A stretch of DNA of 64,000 nt from UBA4971 sp029551185 (GTDB lineage Bacteria > Bacillota > SHA-98 > UBA4971): NCBI GenBank assembly GCA_035593725.1, contig DAOSZN010000005.1, positions 48,956 through 112,955 on the forward strand, in the 5' to 3' direction. A model generated the notes under the pieces. The model searched no databases and was not told the DNA's origin. It worked only from the letters and a program-made list of their open reading frames with translations. Both the position numbers and the translations under genes were made by a program. Below, piece by piece: positions 7,685 to 14,489 of this stretch (positions within the stretch are counted from its first letter, which is position 1; each line of letters starts with the position of its first letter).

Positions 7685-9052
7685 GTGTCTCGTCTCTCAA
7701 TCCGAAAAGTAGTTGTAGCAAATAGGGGTGAAATCGCCCTGAGAATCATTAGGGCTGCTAGGGAGCTTGGCATTGAATCTGTAGCGCTCTACTCCGAGCC
7801 TGATAAGGATTCTCTTCCGGTGCTCATGGCTGATGAGGCATATTGCATTGGGCCCGGACCCAGTATTGGGAGCTACCTTAACATCGCCAATATTATAAGT
7901 GCAGCGCAAGTGTCAGGAGCCGACGCGATTCACCCGGGTTATGGGTTTCTTGCCGAAAACTCTCATTTTAGAGAGATATGTTCATCCCATGGGATCAAGT
8001 TCATAGGTCCCGGATACGACGTAATGAGGAGCATGGGGAACAAAGCCACAGCGAAGCAGCTAATGGCTGAACACGGACTCAGGGTTATTCCGGGCACCGT
8101 GGGCATCATACACGATGCGGAAGAAGCCTTAGTGTTTGCAGCCAAGTATGGTTTTCCTGTAATGATTAAAGCTGCTGCAGGTGGTGGAGGAAAAGGAATG
8201 CGCATAGCCTATGACGAAGATGAGCTTGCCAGGGGCGTTAAGTTTGCCCAGACTGAAGCGGAAGCTGCATTTGGGGTCCCCGGAGTCTACCTCGAACGTT
8301 ACTTTCCCGGCGCAAGGCATGTTGAAGTTCAGGTATTAGTGGATGAGCAAGGTCGCGCTGTGCAATTGGGAGAGCGAGATTGCTCTGTCCAGCGCGGACA
8401 TCAGAAGCTTGTGGAAGAATCGCCGTCTCCTGTTATAGATGACAGTGTCCGTCAAGCTATGGGGAATGCAGCTTTAATGGGTGCAGTTGCTGTTGGTTAT
8501 ACGAACGCAGGCACTGTTGAGTTTCTTGTAGACTCTGACGGCGTGTTTTACTTTCTTGAGATGAATACAAGAATTCAGGTGGAGCACCCTGTAACCGAGT
8601 TTGTCACCGGGATTGATATTGTACGGGCTCAGTTTATAATAGCATCAGGTGAACCGCTGCCTTTCAGCCAAGAGGATGTGAATGCGAAAGGCCATGCAAT
8701 AGAATGCAGGATATGCGCGGAGGATCCGAAAAGAAACTTTATGCCTACGCCAGGGCAAGTCAAGAGGCTGGTATTACCGGGAGGGCCTTGGGTCAGGGTG
8801 GATACAGCCCTTTATCCCGGATGCCATGTTCCTGCCTACTACGACTCGCTCATTGCCAAAGTTGTGGTGTGGGGAAATGATAGAGATGAAGCCATACAAA
8901 GGATGGCAAGGGCTTTGGATGAATTCATAATTGAGGGAATTTCCACGAATTTAGAGTTTCAACGTACACTCATTACAAGCTCTGCATTCCGTCAAGGTGA
9001 GATTTACTGTGACAACGACGTGCTGGACCTCGTTTTCGGAGATGCACGTTGA
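7685..9052 (+). CDS. accC: Biotin carboxylase subunit of acetyl-CoA carboxylase
   Basis: ATP-grasp enzyme that carboxylates biotin on AccB. It shows the N-terminal domain (KVVVANRGEIALRIIRAARELG), the HPGYGFLAEN motif, the glycine-rich ATP loop AAAGGGGKGMRIA, and catalytic stretches EMNTRIQVEHPVTE and ECRICAEDP. GTG 7685 is preceded by AGGAGGT. At 455 residues it is slightly longer than typical (~447). Carboxyltransferase genes accA/accD are not in the window. Confidence 0.98.
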   Translation: MSRLSIRKVVVANRGEIALRIIRAARELGIESVALYSEPDKDSLPVLMADEAYCIGPGPSIGSYLNIANIISAAQVSGADAIHPGYGFLAENSHFREICSSHGIKFIGPGYDVMRSMGNKATAKQLMAEHGLRVIPGTVGIIHDAEEALVFAAKYGFPVMIKAAAGGGGKGMRIAYDEDELARGVKFAQTEAEAAFGVPGVYLERYFPGARHVEVQVLVDEQGRAVQLGERDCSVQRGHQKLVEESPSPVIDDSVRQAMGNAALMGAVAVGYTNAGTVEFLVDSDGVFYFLEMNTRIQVEHPVTEFVTGIDIVRAQFIIASGEPLPFSQEDVNAKGHAIECRICAEDPKRNFMPTPGQVKRLVLPGGPWVRVDTALYPGCHVPAYYDSLIAKVVVWGNDRDEAIQRMARALDEFIIEGISTNLEFQRTLITSSAFRQGEIYCDNDVLDLVFGDAR

Positions 9053-9081
9053 TTGTCACTGATTACATGTGCTGATATAAT
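9053..9081 (+). promoter_or_regulatory. Strong sigma-A promoter before asp23
   Basis: TTGTCA (9053-9058) and TATAAT (9076-9081) with 17-bp spacing, 5/6 and 6/6 matches. It begins right after the accC stop and lies 18 bp before the asp23 start, so asp23 and the following genes (amaP, DUF2273, nusB, xseA, xseB, ispA) probably form a separate transcription unit. Confidence 0.65.
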
Positions 9082-9098
9082 ACACCCAGGAGGAGGGT

Positions 9099-9524
9099 AT
9101 GAGCGCTATGCAGCCAGGAGAAATGCGTTACCCTGAGGCTCCTTCACAAGGAGCGCGTTGTGCTCTTGGGACCGTAAAAATTGCAGGCGAGGTAGTCAGC
9201 GTAATTGCTGGGCTCGCAGCTATGGAAGTCGAAGGTGTAGCCGGCATGTCCAGCGGCATTGCAGGCGACATAGTTGAGCTGCTTGGACGGCGGAACCTAG
9301 CTAAAGGGGTCAAAGTTGAAGTAGGAGAGAGGGAAGCAGCTGTAGATCTCTATATTGTTGTGAACTACGGTGTTAGGATTCCTGAAGTCGCATGGAGAGT
9401 CCAACAAAACGTGAAACAAGCGATTGAAAGCATGACCGGCCGAGAAGTCGTAGAGGTTAATGTTCATGTCCAGGGAGTGAATTTCCAAGTCGAGGAGAAG
9501 AAAGAGGAGCCAAGAGTACGCTAG
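9099..9524 (+). CDS. Asp23/YqhY family envelope stress protein
   Basis: Member of the Asp23/Gls24 (DUF322) family. The core reads GTVKIAGEVVSVIAGLAAMEVEGVAGM with the later VNVHVQGVNF, as in YqhY. In Bacillus yqhY sits in the same place after accBC and affects acetyl-CoA carboxylase homeostasis; Asp23 in staphylococci is membrane-tethered by AmaP. Start ATG 9099 follows AGGAGGAGGG. The next gene encodes an AmaP-like protein, supporting a membrane-associated complex. Confidence 0.93.
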   Translation: MSAMQPGEMRYPEAPSQGARCALGTVKIAGEVVSVIAGLAAMEVEGVAGMSSGIAGDIVELLGRRNLAKGVKVEVGEREAAVDLYIVVNYGVRIPEVAWRVQQNVKQAIESMTGREVVEVNVHVQGVNFQVEEKKEEPRVR

Positions 9525-9549
9525 CAACACCGGTGAAAGGAGTAGTCCT

Positions 9550-10095
9550 ATGAAAATACATGACCGGGTCGTTGTATTCATTTCAGCTATACTGCTGCTC
9601 GTGGTAGGCCTGATCTTTATTGCTATGGCATTTGGGCCTAATCCAACCAGTTTTTTTTCACATGTCTTTCTTACCAGGCAATACGGAGGCCTGCGTCCGG
9701 CAGTGATTGTTATCTCAATTATTGCTGTTGCAGCAGGTGCGTACTTAATATGGCTGACTTTTCGCAGCCGGGGGCGCAGGAAAACGATTGTTCGCGCAAC
9801 AGGTCTTGGTGAGGTCAGGATTTCGCCTCTTGCCATCGAGACCCTTGTCAGAAGGGGCGCACGTGAAGTTCCCGGAATACAGGATGTTGATACTGTAGTT
9901 GATGTTTCAGGAGAAGATATCGAAATATACGTTTCAGTTGTTGTCAGTCCTGATGTCTCTATCCCCGGAGTAGCCGAGCAGATTCAGGCTAAACTGGGAA
10001 GATACATTAGCGATACAATTGGGGTGGATGTATCCAGGGTGACAGTACATGTACGCAATGTAGGCCATGTCGAGAGGCCTCAGAGGGTAATCTAA
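9550..10095 (+). CDS. amaP: AmaP-like alkaline shock response membrane anchor protein
   Basis: 181 residues with two N-terminal membrane helices (VVVFISAILLLVVGLIFIAMAF and AVIVISIIAVAAGAYLIWLTF) and a C-terminal Asp23-like domain ending VSRVTVHVRNV. AmaP anchors Asp23 at the membrane in staphylococci. It follows asp23 by 25 bp and is preceded by GAAAGGAG. The role in this organism is inferred from family and neighbourhood. Confidence 0.85.
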   Translation: MKIHDRVVVFISAILLLVVGLIFIAMAFGPNPTSFFSHVFLTRQYGGLRPAVIVISIIAVAAGAYLIWLTFRSRGRRKTIVRATGLGEVRISPLAIETLVRRGAREVPGIQDVDTVVDVSGEDIEIYVSVVVSPDVSIPGVAEQIQAKLGRYISDTIGVDVSRVTVHVRNVGHVERPQRVI

Positions 10096-10185
10096 TCGAT
10101 GAAGCAGACCCTTACGTGATCTGTGCATCTCCCCGGAAACCAGGATTTGAAGATGTGGACTAGATAGGAAAAGAGGTGCAACTTA

Positions 10186-10425
10186 ATGCAGCCCGGGTTG
10201 CGGGATTTCTTGCGTGTCGCTCTCATTAGATATCCGGGAAAGCTGATAGGGACGATTCTGGGGCTTATCGTCGGATTGGTGATGGTGATTTCAGGCCCCA
10301 TTGCCGGACTATATTTAGCTGCTTGCATAGGAGTAGGCTACCTTGTCGGTAATTATTTGGATCGAGGAAGAAGAGACGCTAATGACATTTTTCTGGAAGA
10401 CTTTCTCCCGCCCGATGAGCGCTAA
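10186..10425 (+). CDS. DUF2273 small membrane protein
   Basis: 79 residues: a short basic N-terminus, two adjacent membrane helices with the family hallmark YPGKLIGTILGLIVGLVMVI, and an acidic tail (FLEDFLPPDER). DUF2273 proteins usually accompany Asp23 and AmaP and are thought to belong to the same envelope complex; no biochemical role is established. ATG 10186 preceded by AAAAGAGG. Confidence 0.88.
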   Translation: MQPGLRDFLRVALIRYPGKLIGTILGLIVGLVMVISGPIAGLYLAACIGVGYLVGNYLDRGRRDANDIFLEDFLPPDER

Positions 10426-10455
10426 CGCGGAGCGTGGGAGGTTAGGGGGATTGCT

Positions 10456-10863
10456 TTGACAAGGAGGGATGCGCGAGAAGCCGCGTTCATCGTGCTTTTT
10501 CAAGTAGATGTAGGGCGTATGAACCCCGAAACGGCCATTCGGACTACACTTGGCAACAAGGAGCCTGGAGCCGGGAATCTTGCATATCTTCGCCGTGTTG
10601 TCCTTGGAACCCTCGAAAACCTCGAGTCTATTGACGATGTCATCTCTCGCCTTGCTATCGGTTGGACGTTGGATCGTATGGGAGCAGTGGACCGAAACCT
10701 TCTCAGACTTGCAGTCTATGAGATCCTGTTCCTTGATGATATTCCTGTGAATGTAGCGATAAATGAGGCAGTTACCCTTGCAAAGAAGTTCGGGGATGAC
10801 GAGTCATGGAAGTTTATAAACGGCATCTTAGGAAAGTTGGCGCGGGAGATGAAAGACGATTAG
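10456..10863 (+). CDS. nusB: Transcription antitermination factor NusB
   Basis: NusB binds boxA RNA with NusE in rRNA antitermination. The family opening RRDAREAAFIVLFQVD and the C-terminal AINEAVTLAKKFGDDESWKFINGILGKL are clear. TTG 10456 is the start, with AGGGGGA upstream. Length 135 residues. In Bacillus folD follows; here nusB directly abuts xseA (the xseA ATG follows the nusB stop with no gap). Confidence 0.96.
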   Translation: MTRRDAREAAFIVLFQVDVGRMNPETAIRTTLGNKEPGAGNLAYLRRVVLGTLENLESIDDVISRLAIGWTLDRMGAVDRNLLRLAVYEILFLDDIPVNVAINEAVTLAKKFGDDESWKFINGILGKLAREMKDD

Positions 10864-12093
10864 ATGCTGGCTGTCTATTCTGTTTCAGAAATAAGCAAGT
10901 ACATAAAAGGACTTATAGAGAGTGATGATTTTCTCGCAGGTGTTTGGATAAAAGGGGAGATCTCCAACTTTACTCTGCATTCATCAGGACATATGTATTT
11001 CAGCCTGAAGGATGAGTCCGGCCGGTTGAGATGCGTGATGTTCAGGTCTGCCAACTTGAGACTCGGATTCATGCCTTCTGATGGAATGTCAGTGTTTGCA
11101 TATGGTGCTATAGGCATGTATGAGAGATCCGGCGATATCCAGCTTTATGTAGAAGATATGATGCCTTCAGGAACCGGCTCTTTATACCTGGCTTTCCTTC
11201 AACTTAAGGAAAAGCTGGATAAGGAAGGGCTTTTTTCGCCTTCCAGGAAAAGGGAGCTGCCGGAGTTCCCAAAAGTTGTGGCAGTTGTAACCTCCCCTAC
11301 GGGGGCTGCTGTACGCGATGTGATCACAGTCATAAAAAGGCGTGCGCCCGGTGTCACCGTTCTTGCCGTCCCTGCGTCGGTTCAGGGTGACGACGCCCCT
11401 CTGAGTATTGTCAAGGCTCTTGATTTGGTGAATCGAGCCGGCTTCATTGACGTTGTCATTGTGGGACGAGGCGGGGGGTCAATTGAAGAGCTTATGGCGT
11501 TCAATGATGAAAGGGTCGCAAGGGCGATCGCATCGTGCAAGGTTCCTGTAATATCTGCTGTGGGGCACGAGACGGATTTTACTATCGCTGATTTTGTCGC
11601 TGACAAACGGGCTGCCACTCCGTCAGCTGCTGCTGAAATGGCTGTGCCTGACACAGGCGAGTTAGCGAAGACCGTTTTTCAACTCAGTTTGCGCCTTTCG
11701 GGTATTATTCGGACTCAGGTGTCTGACAATAAGGGGAAGCTCCGGATGCAAGTCAGGTCACATGTTTTAAGGTTCCCGATGGAGTTGACAAGATACCACC
11801 GTCAGCGCCTTTCTCTTGCAGTTGACCGCCTTTACGCTTTTACCACAGGCGCGGTTTCTGTGAAGCGCGAAGATTTCAAGGCTTTGGCAGGCCGTCTTGA
11901 CGGTCTGAGCCCTTTGAGGACTCTTTCGCGAGGGTATGGGTTTATCCGAAGACTGCCTGACATGACTGTTGTGCGCAGCGTGGGACAGGTGACGCCTGAA
12001 GAAGATTTGGAAGTCGTGCTTCAAGACGGGCGCTTTACCGCTACTGTAAAGTCAGTTGAGGGAGAGGAGGAGAGCGCAGGTGGGAAAGGCTGA
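10864..12093 (+). CDS. xseA: Exodeoxyribonuclease VII large subunit
   Basis: Catalytic subunit of the single-strand DNA exonuclease VII. N-terminal OB-fold (VSEISKYIKGLIESD...WIKGEISNF), then the nuclease domain with VVTSPTGAAVRDV, VIVGRGGGSIEEL and AVGHETDFTIADFVAD, followed by a coiled-coil and C-terminal region SPLRTLSRGYGF. Length 409 residues. ATG 10864 starts immediately after the nusB stop, implying coupled translation, and the 3' end overlaps xseB. Confidence 0.97.
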   Translation: MLAVYSVSEISKYIKGLIESDDFLAGVWIKGEISNFTLHSSGHMYFSLKDESGRLRCVMFRSANLRLGFMPSDGMSVFAYGAIGMYERSGDIQLYVEDMMPSGTGSLYLAFLQLKEKLDKEGLFSPSRKRELPEFPKVVAVVTSPTGAAVRDVITVIKRRAPGVTVLAVPASVQGDDAPLSIVKALDLVNRAGFIDVVIVGRGGGSIEELMAFNDERVARAIASCKVPVISAVGHETDFTIADFVADKRAATPSAAAEMAVPDTGELAKTVFQLSLRLSGIIRTQVSDNKGKLRMQVRSHVLRFPMELTRYHRQRLSLAVDRLYAFTTGAVSVKREDFKALAGRLDGLSPLRTLSRGYGFIRRLPDMTVVRSVGQVTPEEDLEVVLQDGRFTATVKSVEGEEESAGGKG

Positions 12094-12325
12094 AGGAGAC
12101 ATTAGCTTTGAGGAGGCCATGAAACAGCTGGAGGAGACGGTAGACTTGCTCGAAGGAGGGACCCTCGGGCTTGAGGAATCCCTTGAGGCTTTCGAAAGAG
12201 GGATGTCTTTGGTGGGAATCTGCCAAAAAAAACTGGAGGACGCTGAAACAAGAATCGCAAAGCTTATTGAGACAAAAGACGGAAGGCTTGTTACCGAGCC
12301 ATTTCGGGTCGGGGACGAGTCCTGA
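12080..12325 (+). CDS. xseB: Exodeoxyribonuclease VII small subunit
   Basis: Small helical subunit of exonuclease VII. The pattern SFEEAMKQLEETVDLLEGG...LEESLEAFERGM is diagnostic. GTG 12080 is chosen because GGAGAGGAGGAG lies just upstream and it gives the standard 81 residues; the frame extends 8 codons further upstream without a better start. It overlaps xseA by 14 nt and its TGA overlaps the ispA ATG. Confidence 0.95.
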   Translation: MGKAEGDISFEEAMKQLEETVDLLEGGTLGLEESLEAFERGMSLVGICQKKLEDAETRIAKLIETKDGRLVTEPFRVGDES

Positions 12326-13185
12326 TGGACAACAGACTGAGCGATTGGAAACTCCTGATAGATCAAGCCCTGGACGCTGCCTTGCCTTCTTCTGACGTAC
12401 ACCCTGAGCTGCTCCACAAAGCTATGAGATACTCGGTGTTTCCCGGAGGGAAACGGATCCGTCCGCTGCTTGTGTTGTCTGCTGCGATTATGGTGGACAG
12501 ATTGAGGCATGGCCGAGAGGTATCCATTGAACCAAGCATGCTTCCTGCAGTTGCCATAGAACTAATACACTCATATTCCCTTGTCCATGATGACCTCCCA
12601 TCCATGGACAATGATGATTTTAGACGCGGACTGCCCACTGTTCACAAGGCCTTCGGGGAGGCGGAAGCAATCTTGGTAGGGGATGCTTTGCTTTCTCTTG
12701 CGTTTGAGGTAGTCTCGAAAGAAGAAGCCTGTCTGCTAATGGGGCCTGAGACTTCAGTTAAAATAGTGCATGAGCTGGCTTCTGCGTCAGGAAGCCTCGG
12801 TATGGCAGGCGGACAGATCATGGACATTTCTCCTATCCGCCCTGATATCGGAGTCCGGCACATTGAAGAATTGAGCGACCGCAAGACAGGGGCATTAATT
12901 AAGGCTGCAATTCGATGCGGCGCTATCGTAGCAGGCGCAAGCAGCCGTGAACTTGAAGCTCTCACTCGATTTGGAGAATTGTTCGGGCGTGCGTTTCAGG
13001 TCAGAGATGACATTTTTGACTTGGATGAAGAAAACCCTTTGACGTTTCCCCGAATTCTAGGAGCGGAAGAGGCAAGACTGTATGGGTTAAAACTCTCATC
13101 GTCAGCTGTCGGCGTCTTGAAACCCTATGAAAATGAAGCAAAAGAGCTTCTATGGCTTGCCCGGAAGGTTCTGTGCTTCAGTTGA
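12325..13185 (+). CDS. ispA: Polyprenyl (farnesyl) diphosphate synthase, divergent second motif
   Basis: Trans-prenyltransferase that condenses DMAPP/GPP with IPP. The first aspartate-rich motif HDDLPSMDNDDFRRG is intact (D89, D90, D95 in this reading), and FPGGKRIRP and GGQ..D are present. The second motif reads RDDIFDLDEE (D228, D229, D232), but the usual following loop with G-K-x-x-G-x-D and the lysine before T-Y/F-P is missing: the text runs from DEEN straight into PLTFPRILG. Compared with Bacillus IspA about ten residues appear deleted. Placement before dxs supports ispA, but chain length and activity need testing. Confidence 0.88.
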   Translation: MDNRLSDWKLLIDQALDAALPSSDVHPELLHKAMRYSVFPGGKRIRPLLVLSAAIMVDRLRHGREVSIEPSMLPAVAIELIHSYSLVHDDLPSMDNDDFRRGLPTVHKAFGEAEAILVGDALLSLAFEVVSKEEACLLMGPETSVKIVHELASASGSLGMAGGQIMDISPIRPDIGVRHIEELSDRKTGALIKAAIRCGAIVAGASSRELEALTRFGELFGRAFQVRDDIFDLDEENPLTFPRILGAEEARLYGLKLSSSAVGVLKPYENEAKELLWLARKVLCFS

Positions 13186-13210
13186 TGGGAAATTTCGCAT
13201 ATGATATAAT
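13182..13210 (+). promoter_or_regulatory. Sigma-A promoter for OLE RNA
   Basis: TTGATG (13182-13187) and TATAAT (13205-13210) have exactly 17 bp between them; the -10 is a perfect match. The -35 overlaps the ispA stop codon (13183-13185). The predicted start near 13217 lies just before the first paired base of the OLE RNA (13223). Confidence 0.65.
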
Positions 13211-13222
13211 TAAATCCATCAG

Positions 13223-13825
13223 GGCAGGTGGTGCAGTATTCTAGTCAGTGCCTCCGTCTTTGAAGGCGGGCCTAAAAATCCGTCAAGGGCACATCGATGA
13301 AGTCTCTGGTGCCGGCTGCCGACGCCCAGTCGGGGGTTGGTGCTGGGGGTTAAGGGACGAGGGCGATCTGTAATGGCATACAGGCGTTGACCCTTATCCC
13401 GCGGAGACCCGCTCCTGTGGCCGATTGGCCACGGCCGGGGGGTAAACCTACGCTTAGGTGCGAATACGTAAGTAATATGTGCTGGGTGTAGTGTAGCCTG
13501 CCTTGAGTGGTGAGAGAGGGATTGCGGGTTGCAGGCGTGTTTCTTCAGGCCGGAAGGAGCCGCTCTTTGCTGCATGAAACTCTCGCTGCAAAAGAGGCTA
13601 GAAGATGGATAGACACTGTTGAGGAAAACTCCTAGACTGTCCAACGGTAAGAGGGACATTACAGGGATTGTAGTGTGAGCTAAGTGGTAGTCCGGCCGTC
13701 CTTTGGGCAACCTCGGGCTGTAGTCGTAAACGGGAAACCGCCCAAGCGGTGACGCAAGGGAGTACTACAGGGAAAACCTGCCGGACCTGAAGCCACAATA
13801 TTTACTTGTAGTGTTACCACCTGCC
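13223..13825 (+). ncRNA. ole: OLE RNA (ornate, large, extremophilic)
   Basis: A ~603-nt gene-free stretch between ispA and oapA, the usual genomic position of OLE RNA in anaerobic and extremophilic Bacillota. The ends are defined by a perfect 10-bp helix, GGCAGGTGGT (13223-13232) with ACCACCTGCC (13816-13825). The interior is rich in short complementary GC segments separated by purine-rich loops, e.g. around 13310-13350, 13420-13440 and 13720-13770 (CGGGAAACCG-type loop). Size (~610 nt is typical) and the downstream OapA gene agree. OLE forms a membrane-associated ribonucleoprotein with OapA and is linked to responses to cold, short-chain alcohols and magnesium in Bacillus halodurans. Its biochemical action is not established. 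I identified it by size, context and folding signals, not by covariance search. Confidence 0.92.
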
Positions 13826-13853
13826 AGGACGCGTTATTGAGGTGGGTATAGAT

Positions 13854-14489
13854 GTGAACCCACGTGTGTCACGGGCTCTGTCTGTAGCAGTTGTCACGTT
13901 TTTCATGGCTATTGCCATAAGTTTTGTGTCCAAGATCCTCCTTGGCCGCGTGGGGTTGATTCTTGGGCTTTTTGTTTTACTCTTTATAGTTGGCATAGGT
14001 GTCATTTTCGATGTAATTGGCACTGCAACAACTGCCGCAAAGGAACAGCCTCTGAATGCTATGGCCTCAAAGAAAGTATACGGGGCTAAACAAGGGCTGC
14101 GCATGATAAGATCCGCTGACCGTGTGGCAAGCTTTTGCAATGACACCATCGGTGATATGACAGGCACAGTCAGCGGTGCCATAGGGGCTGCCATTGCTCT
14201 TGAATTGGTCTCGTGGAAGGGAGCGGGTTCTGTCTGCGAGACAGTGGTAAGCACGGTTATCATAGGGATTATCGCAGCCCTTACAGTTGGAGGCAAGGCT
14301 TGGGGAAAGAACGCTGCCATCAGTGAATCAGAGAAAATTGTTCTTGCGGTAGGCAAAGTCTTAGCCTGGCTCGAAGATTCAATAGGCCTTGTTATACTGC
14401 CTGATCCGAAAGCGGCTAATAGAAAAAAAGGCCGGGGTCCGGCAAGAACGCGTACTGAAGGGGATTTAAATAGTGGCAAGACTTCTTGA
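13854..14489 (+). CDS. oapA: OLE-associated protein A (OapA), membrane protein
   Basis: 211 residues with about four hydrophobic helices (SVAVVTFFMAIAISFVS, LGLFVLLFIVGIGVIFDVIG, GAIGAAIALELV, VVSTVIIGIIAALTVGGKAWG) and a basic C-terminal tail (ANRKKGRGPARTRT) suited to RNA contact. The phrase EQPLNAMASKKVYGAKQ is characteristic of the OapA family. It directly follows the OLE RNA, as expected for its protein partner. GTG 13854 has GAGGTGGG at suitable distance; GTG 13842 would place the ribosome site over the start. It overlaps dxs by 17 nt. Confidence 0.9.
   Translation: MNPRVSRALSVAVVTFFMAIAISFVSKILLGRVGLILGLFVLLFIVGIGVIFDVIGTATTAAKEQPLNAMASKKVYGAKQGLRMIRSADRVASFCNDTIGDMTGTVSGAIGAAIALELVSWKGAGSVCETVVSTVIIGIIAALTVGGKAWGKNAAISESEKIVLAVGKVLAWLEDSIGLVILPDPKAANRKKGRGPARTRTEGDLNSGKTS

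Noticed and set aside
13219..13710. 163-residue minus-strand ORF within the OLE region
   Set aside because: It lies entirely in a structured RNA with helix-type complementarity, has no ribosome site and no recognisable protein motif.
13223..13825. Reading the large RNA as RNase P RNA or tmRNA
   Set aside because: The RNase P core pattern (GAGGAAAGTCC) and a tRNA-like tmRNA end with a tag frame are not visible; size, flanking genes and the closing helix fit OLE.
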